A stretch of 64,000 nt of DNA from Anarhynchus alexandrinus. Taxonomy: Eukaryota > Chordata > Aves > Charadriiformes > Charadriidae. Below, in pieces: positions 38,201 to 51,500 of the stretch (within the stretch, counting starts at the first letter, position 1; every line of letters begins with the position of its first letter). The translations under genes were made by a program, and so were the position numbers. The stretch covers positions 1,755,054 to 1,819,053 of the forward strand of contig VUYV01000015.1 of the NCBI GenBank assembly GCA_008711295.1. The letters run 5' to 3'. A model generated the notes under the pieces. The model was not told the DNA's origin, made no database searches, and saw nothing but the letters and a program-made list of their open reading frames with translations.

Positions 38201-41200
38201 TTCGGCTTCTCTTGGATGCGGCTTTGGAAAAGCTCAGAGATGAGTAGGCAAAGTTTTTGTAAGGGCGCTGCAGATGCTGGGGGACATCCCAGACACTGAT
38301 TTTTGGGGCTTTTGCTGAGGCAGACTGAGAGAAGGGCTCACACCAACCAGGCTGTAGCCCCGTGCAGAGCACAGAGTGTGGTCTGTGTACATGAGCAAGA
38401 TAAGAACAGTGTCTCTGGGGAACAGGGGATTTTGGCGCTGTCTGAAAGGGAAGAGGGAGAGCAGACGCATGAGATAAAATTTGGATCCAGGCAGAGCAGC
38501 CAGTAAAGATCCAAGTCAAAACAGAACAGGCCAGAACAGAAGCTTAGATGCGTACAGACTCTTTTTGTCTTGGAGGGACATGTCACCCTGGATAAATATC
38601 AGTGCAGTCCAAGGAACAGGATACGCTCTCCGAGCCCTCAGTGGTTTGTGAGGCAGAGACTTCAAGAGCAGCTTTGTCCTTCTCCACATTTCAGTGGAAG
38701 AGTTGTGCAAAGAACTGATTTTTCCACCCTCTGACCACATTAAAAAAGTGAAATAGAATTTACTTTCAGGCCAGAGCAATTTCTTAAATGTCTTTTCCTG
38801 CTGGAGAGTGTTTACTTTTTTTTTAATTTTTTTTTCCTGGTTCCCCTTTAGTCACTAAAAAAATATTGATACTTTTGCTGTTTTTGAACTGAAAGTATAT
38901 GTGTTGAAAGGAAAAGTAAAACCGGAATTTCCTTCCTTGTTTTTACTGGAATAAGTTACCAAAATTAGAGTAGAGTTTGGCAAATAGCTATGTGCTGCCC
39001 ATACGACAATTTTAGCCAATAAATTGCACACCAGGAAAAGAAAGACAACAAGAATTTGCCCACCCTCTTTCCACTGGGCTTGGGCACTGCCTCCGGGTGG
39101 TCTGCAGTGATGGTCCCCTGGATCACGTCCCCAGCTTCAGGTGCACACGCCCTCACCACAGCCATGTGAGTGATCCCAGTTGAGCCCAGGACCTCGGTGT
39201 AGGTGTCTGGGGTTTGTCTCCCTTGTACCCACCCCAGAGCAGAGTGTCTGGTTTGGCATGATGGTCACTAATGAGGAATAATAGTTATCTGCCCAGTTTT
39301 TGCAGAGGAAGGTCATTCTCATTTCATCTCCTGACCATGGGCTTCTTAGAGTCTCCCTGGCTTTGGGAGTTTGTTAGTACTGTAGAAAAAGTAGCAAAGA
39401 AGCTCAGCCCACCACAGCAATAACATTATTTTTAATATCCTTTCTCTCTTTCTTTTTCCATGCACTAGGTCTTTGGCTTGTCTTCTGTGGCACAAGTGGT
39501 ATTAGGAAAAGGAGACTTTGGACAGCATCTGAGCATCAATTTGGGATTTGGCATTGGTGTTACCTTGGGCATCCATGCGGCAGGAGGAATCTCTGGTGAG
39601 TGGGACACTTGAGCATAGCACATCTCTATGGCCCATAAAGGCCACGTGCATCGGGGGCAGCAGGACGGGGCTGTGGAGGGGCGGGTGATGGCATGGCAGT
39701 GCCCTCACCAGAAAAAAGGCAGTGCTAGGGTCCCCAGGCAAGAAGAGCAGAGCAGGTCTGGTGACTGTAACAAGGGGCAGCCTTGTGACTCAGTGTCCAC
39801 AGCCAAGTCCACAGGGGGGTGGCAGGTCTGAAGTCAAGACAGGGAGCCGTGATGGCGCCGCAAGGTCAGGAGAAGCAGGGGACAAGGCGGACACAGCATA
39901 CCTACAGTATGCTGACCCCAAGTGTGTGTCCTGAGCTGAGACGGGCAAGCTGGACAGGGAGAGTGGCAGAGGTTTGGCCATCCCTTCCTGTTGTGGTCAG
40001 TGGAGCCAGGTTTCAGCAGTGCTCCCGTTAGGCGCTTGGGATATGCCATCATGGCCCAAGGAGATAAGGAGCTCTGAAAACATACTGCCAATCTGACCCA
40101 TGGGTAAGTAAATCATTTATTGCAAAGGAGAGCTTACTGCTGATGTTGCAACAAGGAATGGTATGAAAATTTTCTCCTTATCATGCACACCCATGCGCAC
40201 ACGCCCCACGCGAACGCAGGAGGTAGTGTTTCAGGGCAATGGGGTTGTATCTCTCACATGACAGACCAGTACAGCCTTGTGCAATTTCTGCATTCATTTG
40301 CACCAAGAGAAGAGATTAAGGGCTCTAGTGGGCAGAAAATTAAGGCAAGTCCTTGCTCTTGAACAGTTGGAGCAGAGAGATGTCCAAGGCTGGGGATGGC
40401 TTGGAAAGGAAAAATTTTCCATGGAGCAGTCCTGTCTTGGGTCTCCCTGTCCTTTTGGAGCTGCTGGAGACATCCTGGGGAAAGTGGGCTAAGGGAAAGT
40501 AGTTCTCTGCAGTCCAGGTGATATTTGAGATGGAGCTGATCTGCTGAGGGCTGGAAGGTAGGAGGAAGGATCTTAGCTCAGCGAGCAACAGGCTGGCTCT
40601 GGAGCCTGCCTGTGGGCTTCGTGGCATTGTGATTTGGCTTCATTTGTGTCACAAGATGTTTCTTGCGATCTCTGAAACAGCTGGTCATGCCTGCCAAGGA
40701 TCAGAGGATAGAAGAAAAAGGGGTCTCCCTCCATTTCAGTTGTGGTTGTGGGACTGTAGCAGGCGGTACATGCACTTTCACTTCACTCTGTTCTACACTT
40801 TGATGAGATGACATCTGTTTGACTTTTACCCCTTTATGATTCTGGAGTCGGAAAAAGCCACTACGGTTGGAGTACTTACTAAGTACTAATTAAGTACGGT
40901 TGGAGTACTAGGCAAGAGAAAGCAAGTATTTCCATTGGACTCATGGGGAGATGAGGCCCGGAGAACAACCATGGTTTGCACTGAGGGCACCAAACCTGGA
41001 TTCACTCAGTCTTTCTCCAAAACCACCACTGTGACACAAACTTCCTCCACAGAAAGTGTCCCCTCAAAACAGGGAAAACTGGTCTTGCACTGCATGAAAG
41101 CCGCGTACTAAAAGATGTAAGGAAATGCAGTACAAGATTACAAACTCTGCAAGGGAAGGACAAGGTCTGCTCCACACTAGTGGGAGCAACCATGGTCTGG

Positions 41201-44200
41201 CCAGGATTGACCATCCTGGTAACCCCTTCTCAATGCAGTGACATCCAAGAGCTAATCTGAGTCCCTGCCAACAGCCCCGTGTAGGATTTGCTTTGCAGAC
41301 ATGAAGATACGGGGCATCAGTGGTTGATTTTGCTGTTTGTTTCCCCGGCGTCTCGTGCCTTGCCTGCCAGATGTGCTAAGAGCCCGCAGCTCCTGTCAGC
41401 TGGGGTGCTCAGCTCTGCCAGGATCAGAGTCTCCTTGTCTATCAGATGTTTTCAGAAGGCCTTGAGGTTGTTTGGGACATGATTTGCCTTATCTAGCTGT
41501 AGCCATATAAAAGGTGGGTGATGAGTCTAAATTCTGTGCTCCCTTTAAGCTGAATGAGAGAGAAACTCATAAAGAGACAAATTCATGCTGTGCCCAGAGA
41601 AGTGTCTCTGAGAGGTGAGATGACTGAGGCAGCCTGTGGTCTACACAGTAGAGGTTGTCTGATTTTTAGAAGACTAAGGCTGGGAGGTCTCTGCCCTGAA
41701 TTGTTCAGCTGCACAGGGAAAATGGATCAGTATTGAGTCTGTCCTGGGAGACTCTTGGTATTCTGGAGCAAGGTCTGGGTGGTTACTGCGGGGTGTGGGA
41801 CATGCTCCAAAACAGCTGCATCAGCATCAAAGCCACTCTCTTTTGCTGTGATTTTGCAGGAGCTCATCTGAATGCTGCCATCACCCTCACACACTGCATT
41901 TTAGGAAACCTACCCTGGAGAAAGCTCCCAGCTTATCTGATCGGCCAGTTCCTGGGCTCCTTTACAGCAGCAGCTACCGTCTTTGGCCTCTACTATGGTA
42001 TGGTTGTGTCTTTATCACAGGGGTTGCTGTGGGCACCATTTCAGTCTTAACTCACCGTTTGTCAAAAATATTTCCTTTTACAGTACCCAGCATGATGTCT
42101 GGGTGAGGAGGGCGAGCTCCTGGCTTGTGGGACAGACCTTCATAGCTCAAGGCCAGAGCAGGGCCCAGGTATCTCTGGGAAGGATGTGCAGTTGCTGGAG
42201 AACATAGCTCCTTTTAGCTCAGGGCATTCCCACTGCCAAAACCTGTCCTCAACTCAAGGCCAGTAGCTGCATTTTGTCAACAATTTGTTTCCAGGGTCTC
42301 CAAGGGCTTCAGTAAGGTGGACTACCGTGTATTAGGTACAGCTGGAGCTCTGGGGGACTCTGCTGGTCTGTGGAAAACAGGACAGCAGTCATCTGTGGTT
42401 TTGAGTTGTGAGCAGAAGACCCACCACCCATTGGCTCCAGCATGTCTCAGACTCCGAGGGGCAGAGCAATGGAGACCTCCAGTGCATGCAGAGCGTCCAG
42501 CCTGCCCCAGGCTGGTAGGTGTAAGGAAGCACCTGCAGACCAAAGTCTGCAGGTAACAGATATCAGTGAGATCATGCGCTGCGAGGGGTGTGTCACCTCC
42601 ATCATATCTCCCATTGCCTCTCTTCCTCTTGGTGTCTGTGCTGGCTGCAACGGGTGGCCTTGCGTACGTGCCGTGTGGGATGAACTCTGTGCTAAGTCCT
42701 GTAATTCCCATTTTCCCTAGATGCTCTGTATGACTACACCAAGGGGAACCTTACAGTGACGGGACCAACTGCCACAGCGTCGATCTTCGCCACCTACCCC
42801 GCTCCCTATGTATCCTTGCTGGGGGGCTTCTTCACAGAGGTCAGTGGGGACCGCTGTGGTGTGTGAGCAAAAGGTGGGTGGTAACGGGTGCTACTGCAGG
42901 TCTGCAACAGGGGACTCAGTGCTCTGTGTGCAGACACAATCACAACCTCTACTGCAAGGAGCCCACCACCTGGGCAGGTGCCTGACAGGTAGGACCCAAG
43001 GCACCTTGGTGGCCAAGGCTAAAGGATAACACCTGCAGGCTGTCTGCAGCGTGGTCCGAGTGCCCTCCAAACACCTTCCCTGCATGCAGCCCAAGCAATG
43101 GGAAGTGAGAAGCTGAGCTTCATCAGGAACTATCTCCTCTGGGCTGTGGGCAGTTCCCAGAACTGCTCTTCCCCTTTTTGGATCCTACACCTGCTCCACG
43201 CTCTCAGGCAGCTCTGCTGGCTGCCTCTCACCGGCACAGAGGGCCTGGGACTGTCTTCACATGAACATAGCCTGTCTGGATCGAACCTCTGGGGTTTGAA
43301 CAGTCCAATTTAGACTGTGTACAGTTGATTCCCAGCATACAACACAATGTCCAGATGCCCAGAAATAGGAAAGGATGCTTCAGGGCACATGGAGCACTGG
43401 GACACTGGAAAAAGAAGATTCACTTCCAATTCAAATCTGCAGAAGCCTGTGCTTTTGTCTCCAACCTGACAAAACTCTTGCCTGGGCATGATGAGGAGGA
43501 TGGTGGGAACTGGAGAGCCTACAGGTAGGGGGGACCTGATCACTCAGCCTCCTGTGGGGCATGCAGTGTCCCTGCTGCACAAGAAAGCAAATGACAGTGA
43601 CAGTGCTTTGCCAAAGAGCTGCAGAGTTTCTGCTTTTGCTGGCATCTCTGCAAGCAGTCCAAGGCTCTCCAGCTGCATTTTCTGAAGCAGAAAGAAACAG
43701 GAGTCATCACCTCTATTCAAACCACAGTTCCTGATGTCTTGGGCACTGCAGACCTACAAATGCCAGCTACGTACTGTCACAGACAGGAGATTCAGTTTCC
43801 CAGATGAGAATCTGGTATCTGCTTTTAGTCCTGAAAGGGCTAATGTAACAGGCTATATAAAACATCACTCCCTCTAGGGAGGATCAGATTTGTCTCATTA
43901 GCAATTTCTTATGGCTCTGCCTCTGTTAGATGAAATGTACTTAAAATAACCCATGTCCCTAAGTTGAAAAGTGGAGGGAGGGGACAGTGCTGGGAAGTTC
44001 GTAACAGTCATAGAGCATCTTTGGTGATGAGGTGGAGATGTTTTTGCTGGGAAATGAGTCAAGACTTTTTTTCAGTCCATCTGTGAGGAGGGAATAACAT
44101 TGGGGTCCTCCCTCACTTGATCAGACCATGAATCCCACCTGCCCTTCCATTCTGGGAAGTCTCTTCCTCTCTGCTGGCTGGGATCCACCTGCCTTCCCCA

Positions 44201-45509
44201 TTCTCTCTCCTGATCTGTTCCCCCTTTCCTCTTGCAGTTTACGGCAACGGTGATGCTGCTCCTGGGCATTCTGATTATCCACGACGAGAAAAACAATGGA
44301 GCCCTGAAAGGCACGCAGGCCCTGCTCACGGGTATCCTGGTCCTGGGCATCGGCCTGGGGATGGGGATGAACACAGGCTATGCCATAAACCCCTCCCGGG
44401 ACCTGCCCCCCAGGGTCTTCACCGCAATTGCTGGCTGGGGAATGGACGTCTTCAGGTGAGTGACATGTTTCTCTTTTACACTGCTCAGCTCACAAGGAGA
44501 GGAGATAAGCCCAAGATAAAATGGTCATGAAGCCTTTTTCTTTGGACCAAGTGATGGTATCACTGCAGAGTGTGTTCTCCATTCTCAGAGAGCAAGGGTT
44601 GTGCAGACAGCAGCCCCATGCATTATGTACACACAATTTGGCGTTCACTAATTCTCCAGTGTGGGGATTCATCTTGACCTTCAGATACCTCAATTCGGGC
44701 ACCAAATAGGTTACCTGTTAGCTGGAGATCTAGCTGGTTATTGCAGCCAGAGCTGCAATATTTCAGCTCACCTGAAAGCAGGCACTTACAGCTGGATTGC
44801 TGAATAGCCCTCCTAGATTTAGATGTCTGAATCTGGAGATGAAACCCTGCCTTGCCCTATCTAGTAAGATGGTGCCATGCTACGGCTTTTCCCATGGTGA
44901 GGGCGTTAGCACCGTCTTCAGTCCTGGCTGCCCATTTTCATTAAATTTCCAGAATATATCTTTGAGAGCTTGGTAGAGGAGGTGCAGATGTTATTGGAAA
45001 TGTGGTGGGAAAAGGTTGGGGGGTGTGTGTCTGTCTGACAGTCACACTCACCGGGATCACACATCAGGATCTTCCATTTCAGTAGGAGAACATGAGACCT
45101 GCACACAGTGCAGAGCCCCTTTCCTAGGCCCATGGGGAAAATGACCTTTCCTCCAGCAATTATGCTGGTGGATAGAGAATGTGTCTAAGCCAGTCATAGG
45201 GTGGAGTATGTGAAGTGGGAGTAGACACCTCTGCTCACACAGCTTGCTCCTGCCACAGCAGACTCCGCTCACCTCACCCTGTGCCATGCCGTGGCAGGGC
45301 AGCGGTTCCAGTCTGGCTCACCAACTGCCTCTTCTGTGTTTCATTTTAGGGCTGGACATAACTGGTGGTGGGTCCCTGTCACAGCTCCGATTCTGGGAAG
45401 TCTTGCTGGTGTTCTAGTCCACAAACTCTTCATTGATTTTCACAACCAACCTGTCTCAAAAAGTGAAAGCGAGAAAGGACAGCCAGTGGTGGAGACTTCT
45501 ACACTGTGA
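32184..45509 (+). CDS. AQP7: Aquaporin-7, aquaglyceroporin
   Basis: Seven coding exons (32184-32236, 36126-36252, 39469-39595, 41860-41997, 42721-42839, 44238-44455, 45350-45509) join in frame to 313 residues; human AQP7 has 342. The protein is a six-helix membrane channel for glycerol and water. The first pore loop reads GAHLNAAIT (Asn at about 107) and the second [13 protein letters not shown] (Asn at about 239). The NAA and NPS substitutions for NPA are the hallmark of AQP7 and separate it from AQP3, AQP9 and AQP10. Asp243 after Arg242 marks a glyceroporin. The 132-residue spacing between the two Asn residues equals the human one. The C-terminus ends in VVETSTL, fitting a class I PDZ-ligand pattern. 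Exons 2-7 are secure. Exon 1 is inferred from Kozak context, donor and phase, and Met61-like internal starts are possible. The gene converges on TPGS2. Confidence 0.93.
35858..35866 (+). promoter_or_regulatory. AQP7: Possible alternative AQP7 promoter TATA box
   Basis: CTATTTATAG lies about 300 bases before the in-exon ATG at 36163. A transcript starting here would encode a shorter AQP7 beginning MLEKIQKAL. This is weak, motif-only evidence. Confidence 0.2.
36290..36316 (+). repeat. Short imperfect GT repeat
   Basis: GAGTGTGTGTGTGTGTGCGC lies in AQP7 intron 2 just after the donor of the second coding exon. It may be length-polymorphic. Confidence 0.6.
40862..40909 (+). repeat. 15-base direct repeat in an AQP7 intron
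   Basis: TACGGTTGGAGTACT occurs at 40862 and 40895, separated by an AT-rich spacer that itself repeats AAGTACT-like units. It is probably a local slippage duplication. Confidence 0.5.
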
Positions 45510-45668
45510 TGGCCACATGTCTTGAGGAAAGGGTGTGACAGCAAAGCCTAGGTGGATGTATGGACTAGCAGCCAAAGGGTAACCACGTGGGTAAGGGCAT
45601 GGGCAATTGTGCTGCCGGAGCACACCGTTTCTCCACCCTCCAGGTGGAGAAATGAGGGACTAGTCTTC

Positions 45669-45674
45669 AATAAA
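45669..45674 (+). terminator. AQP7: AQP7 polyadenylation signal
   Basis: AATAAA lies 160 bases after the AQP7 stop codon. A second AATAAA at 45754-45759 could give a slightly longer transcript. Confidence 0.65.
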
Positions 45675-45759
45675 CCTACTCTGCTTCACCAGACAAACTG
45701 GGTCTCTGAGGCACTGGGCAGACCCAGGTAAGGCTAGACCTGTCTGTGACCTGAATAAA

Positions 45760-47457
45760 TGATTCAATCTGTGTAAAATTCTACCAAAAAAATAATCATC
45801 ACATTCTGAAAAAAAAGCAAAGCAGAGCTGCAGAACTCCAGATACCTGTATGTTCACAGAAATCAAAATACATTGGCAGAAACAACTTAACTTAACTAGA
45901 GAAATTTTGATCTGGAGTATTCTTTGGTAAGAGGTAGATACTACACTGATGGATCAGAGGTCCAGGCTTGCTTCTTTTTGCTAATCTGCCACTTTAACAA
46001 AGACCCAGTTTGGCAGGGCACAGAGAACAGAAGAGCAAGGACACTCTGAAATAGAAACCCGAACCTGACTTTTTTTTTGTCCATGCCTGGTTTTGTTTTT
46101 TTGTTTTTTGATCTGAACATTCAGGAAGCACCAAAAAATTAGTAAACTAAACTACAGGGTACCTCCTGAATCCTCACACAGCTCTGCTGGAACATGTTGG
46201 CATTATGGGACCATGTGTGATACTAACAGGCTAGACTTTAACTAGCACCATATGAAAGGATACAGACAACTTCTGTGGCAGCATCCCCAAATGATCAAAC
46301 AAAAAATATACCAAACCTTTTCTCCACTCCGAATGCATGAGAAATGTGGGAAGAGGCTGCCCTGCTCCTGCAGGAATTCTGCTACCTCCATCTCAGGAAG
46401 TGGGTCTGCAACAGCCTTACAAGTTTGAGGTATCATCGGATTAAAAGTAAAACAGTATCAGAAGCTGCCTGTTCCCAGGGGGTGACAAGTCTTAACTTTT
46501 CTAGAAAGCGCTTAAGCAAGTATCATAGGTCTGTCAAGCACGTGACTGCAGTCCCAGGACTGGGTACCATGAACACACAACACAGAGATCTCCAAGAGTA
46601 GGAACTGACAGAACATCACTACTGCACAGAATTCCAGAAAATGGCATTTACTGTCTTTAATGATCATTCACATCTCACTATTAAAAGCATTACTAATGTA
46701 TTCCTGTGGCATGGGGTGGGGTGGCAGGTACTGACATCTCTGCTTCTTCATTAGAGCTGACCTTATATTAGCAAAGCAGCTACAGCAGATCTTCACCCAG
46801 CACAAGACTTGCATCGGCTTAAGAGGGCTGAAGAGCATTAAAGGATTTTCTCTCATTTGGGGGTGGCAGAGGGCAGCTGCCAGGTAATGCAGCAACTGCA
46901 CCTGAGGGTGGGCCCTGGGCAGTGCCGGGAGCCAGCAAAGCATGTCAGAGCCGGGGCTGATGGCTGCAGAGATTTTTCAACAGTGAGTGGAGGACAGAAG
47001 TGGAACAGCTGCCACACAGCTGAGTCTTTTCGTCTGCGTGAACTAAACTGGGAACTTCAGAGTAGCTCAAGATGGGATTAGCTAGAAGGCGCTGTGACCC
47101 ATCTCTTCTCAGTCAGAGATTCCCCACTGCATTAAAAAAAAACCCACGCAATCCAGCCTGCATCCTGCTCTTACCACATATCCTTGTGCATGTGGTCCCA
47201 AAAGCATCTTCAAATACCCAATCACTCTGGAGGAAAATATGGAAATCTTTATTAAAATACTATTGAGCACTTACAGGGCAGCTTCATCTTTATGAAGGCT
47301 GTACAAATACTTGTGAAAAACCTCACAACATTCCTGTGAGGTAGGTTTCTCTTGTGTAATTATGTGACTGTTTCATAAATAAAAATGATGATGTTTAAAT
47401 AATCAATGCTTATTTGAAGATGGTGACTTTGATTTCCCTGCTTAGGCATAAAATGTG
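45760..47457. other. Spacer between the convergent 3' ends of AQP7 and TPGS2
   Basis: No exon is recognised. Part of it may be 3' untranslated sequence of TPGS2 on the minus strand: a minus-strand AATAAA (TTTATT near 47248) lies about 1.3 kb past the TPGS2 stop, and an ATTAAA variant lies closer, near 48447. Confidence 0.4.
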
Positions 47458-47548
47458 TTGGTTGCATGTCCCTGCCTATAGCAGGGGGTTTGGAACTCGA
47501 TGATCTTCAAGGTCCTTTCCAACCTAAACCATTCTATGATTCTATGTT
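47458..47548 (+). mobile_element. CR1 LINE 3'-end fragment
   Basis: A short fragment contains GATGATCTTCAAGGTCC and TTCCAACCTAAACC, and ends in two ATTCTATG octamers (47531-47546), the typical CR1 terminus. It probably lies within the TPGS2 3' untranslated region if the distal minus-strand AATAAA is used. Confidence 0.85.
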
Positions 47549-48582
47549 TCCAGCACACCTAAGATGACAGAATGGCATAGACAGGTAATGGAAACAACCA
47601 GATGTAACTGAAAACCAGCAGTGAATGGGTTAAAGTGCAGTTCTAACCTGAAAACTTACAGTACAGAAAACAGCATCAGGGGCTTCTAAGGCTGTAGGAT
47701 CTCTGTGGCCCCTGGTCAGATCCTGCCCAATTGAAAAGTGACAAAGGCTGTTTGAATGGTCAACTTTGCAAACAAATGTGTGACAAACCAAGGGGTCTTC
47801 CTGGCTTATGGGACTCTTAACACCACTGACCTGCCCTGGCTCAGCAGTTCCCACAAGAGGAGAGAGCAGAGGCAATGAGGGATCCTGCAGCTTCTGGCCG
47901 CCTTCAGGCTTATTGGGAAGGACAGCACACAGATGTCACTATATGAAAAGACATGGCACAGAGGCCAAAGAGTGGTCTGGGCTGTAGAACAAGAGACTAG
48001 GGCGATGCAGAGACATGGAAGCCCCAAGTCCCTTTGTACCATGAATCTCAGAGCAGAAGTTGGAAGGAGCAAAGGGAAGTGTGGAGTTTGATTCTGTCTG
48101 AAGCAGAAGATATTTCTTTGTTCAGTGGGTTCCATCCTGCTCCCATAGCATGCAAGGTCAGGACAGGTTTCCTTCAAAGGAGATGGCAGAAATATCATCA
48201 TGTGCTGTATTTCAGCATGGGTCTATTAAAGTAACAGTGACTTACATTTGCTTTCATTTCATTGCTGTAGTTGCACAGGAACAAAAGCTTCCCTATGGAG
48301 CAGTGACATCAAAGGCTTCTTCATGCCCTCTGAAAAGTACATGCTGGAAGTAGCGGAAGGGAATAAAATGAACATCTCAAGGTTTTTTTTCTCAGAGTCT
48401 CTGGGAACTACATGTCTCCTTTGTCAAAGTATATTGTGGGTATATTTAATGCAAATGCTGCAATGTGTTTTCCATGGGCACATCTATGCATGCACAAGGA
48501 ACTTTGTCTGAACTGCTGAGACTCTGCATCAGAGAACATCAAAGCTTATTGCAAATGCTGTCCAGGGTCAGATCTGGGGGTC

Positions 48583-51500
48583 TCACTTCCTTGAAGAATT
48601 CCCAGCTAGAGAGGATGTCTTGGAGGAGGTCATGCTTGTGTGACTCTTTTGGGAGCCTGCTGGCTGGGAGGGTGATTTCTTTTTGATCACCGGAGTTTTG
48701 TTCTTGCTTTTAAATACCTTATTGGGGTCCAGCTTGTTCACAAAGGAATCAGCTTCTTCAGAGAGGAGAGCTGTGTTGATGGTTATGGGTTTATACATGT
48801 TAAACCATTGCTGAAAGGCAGGATGGTGGGGAAGGAAGAGGTTAAAATCAAACTGCAACTAGACATTTCCACCCTGTTCCCCCTCACACCTGAGATCTGA
48901 TTTTAATCATACACCACTTACCATTTTGCAGTTTACAGGACTGCACAGAGTGCCTTGTGATAAGGATACACAAGGCACAGCTACAGCCCTGGAACTGCCC
49001 CACATTCCAGACAGCGAAGAGGAGAAACAGACACAAACCTAACACTACCTTTCCTGCAGTGTAACTCCTATCAGGAGCAACTCTTGCTTTAAACCACAGG
49101 AGGAAAAGCAAAGGGAGGGGATGACACTAAACTACATTTATTTAGATTCAGAGAAGCAGAAAAGATTAAAAAACCTTGGAATTTAAAAGTGCTTATAAAT
49201 TGGAACCAAACTAGTTGAACTTCTCAAAATATAGCCTCCCTCCCTCTCTTCACGCATACAATAATACAGGTTTTTTAACTCTTTACACAAAGGATTTTGT
49301 GTTTGTTTCTCTTCAGCCTGATTTTACATCTAGAAGTGACAACAATAATATTTTTTTTTTGTTCCCAGATGCCATCACAATGTCATGCCCTGCAGTTCTC
49401 ATCTCTTAGTGTTTTTCCTATCAGTTATCCATTGACGAAGCCAGCAAATAAAGCTGTAAGGGTTACGGTATTACAAATCCCACTGAAACCATCAGCAAAG
49501 TGTTGAACAAGATAAACAAAAGATCAAAACCAAAATGTAGATGGCAATCTTTTCATGTACTGCTTAATGGAAAACAGCTTTAATATACCATCCTTGAAGA
49601 CCTTTAAAAATGAAAACGGTTAACATACTAGGAGGATTTTAACTAACAGAGGTTGCAAATGATTAGGGAATACATAAATGATTTCACTAAGTTTTGTGAA
49701 TATACTGGACATAATAAAATATTCTAGCAGGAAAGTTACAGAAAGGCAGAGCACAGGCATATGCTAGCGTACCACATACACAGCCTTGACTGATAAAGTA
49801 GAGCACAGTATAACAGGGAAGACACCAGAAACACGAAGAGCCAAAATCTACAGCCATCGATAGATGGGAAGTCAGCAGCAATTTTAGTGAGTAGTTCTGA
49901 TGTACGCACAGGGCTGAGGCAGGACCAAGGAATGTCATGCTGGTAAGACAGATGTCGTATCTGGGTGAAGTGCAGGACACTCACTGAGACCCACCTTGCC
50001 AACAAGCACAGACATTGCCCAGGCTTACGTGCTCTGTTTGGTAATATTGTCATGTCGATTCCCCGACCTCTCAAAAGGTGCAAACAGGGTTAGGGCTGAA
50101 GGCCAAGCCAAGCACAGAGGAATAGCAGGAGCCTCTAATACCAGGGTTCTGGCAGAGCAGAATAGCAGCTTTAATAATAATAAGGGGCTGGAATTGTCAT
50201 GGGGATGTACCTGTAGCTCTCCTATAACTACTTAGAGAACTGCTGGCATTTAAATTGCCCCTTTTTGGCCATCATTTTTATGAAGGCATCCCTTCAAGAC
50301 TGAGAAGGATGCAAAGGAATTAATATTCTTGGCAAGGCTCAAGCTCATAGTCTTCCTCTGGGCTTCTGCCTAATGTGTACCTGGACTTTCCTCTCCACCC
50401 AGACAGCAGTAGGTTCTTGTTTGGTGCTATGCCCAGAAAACTGATCTGGACAAATCTTACATGGCTGTGGGGATGAACAGCTTTATGCCTCCTCACTCAC
50501 CAGGAGTCATGGAAGTGAGGTTAGCTTCAGAGTCAAGAAAGCAAAGAAATAATTGGGGTTCCACCAGCTGCTATTAGAGCTTAAAGGTAGAGCCCAACTC
50601 AGGTGAGAAAAGCAGGGCTAACACAATGTTAGTGAATTCATTAACATAAACAAATGACTGTTAACACACTATAGGGGAAAGACTCATGGCCCCTTCCATG
50701 GCTCACTATGGAGGCCCACCTGAGCCTACAGACTACTTGTCAAAAGGTACGAAGACATTTTACCAGTCTATACTTATGCAAGATACCGATGAGTTGGATC
50801 CTGCTGTCCTACCTTGGCCTGGGGGCTGACCCCATAGCTGGTGAAGGCGTACTGCCACTGTGGGAGACCCAGGTGGGTAATGAGCAGGCGGTAGTAGGCT
50901 GTGAAGGTTTTGGTGAGGAAATGCCAATACAGAGCTCTGTCCAGGAACCATATCTCTGTGTCCTGGGAGACAACTAGAACAAAACAAACACAAATTATAC
51001 TGTTGCTTTCCAGTGATAAGATCAACTGCTGGCCATTGTCAGGTGGGAGATACAACATCATTATCAAAAAGGCTGCAGCTTATAAAATGCAGCATCCCTG
51101 ACTAACATAGATGATTATCCAGAGGCAACATGGTTTAATAGTTAGGGGATGGGGACTAAAAAGGACTTGGTTCTGCTCCCAGCCTTACTAAAAATACTCA
51201 TGCAATAGCCATTATATTCATTGTCCCCACCGTAAAATGGATGCAATGCTATTCCTTCCCAACCTGGGACTGATGTTCTACATGGAACAGACTTGGACAT
51301 CAACAGCTTTGTAGCGTAAGTTCAAAGTACAATTATGGCAAACATTTATCTACCCCACAAAGTAAAAAGCAACTAACTCAATTGTCAGTCATCTGGATTA
51401 CTGAATTGAGTCCAGAGTCTGGAAGTCAAGGCAGCGCATGCTGCCAACAAAAACACATTTTGCAAAATCTTTCCACAGTGATCAAATATTTCTCTGGTGG

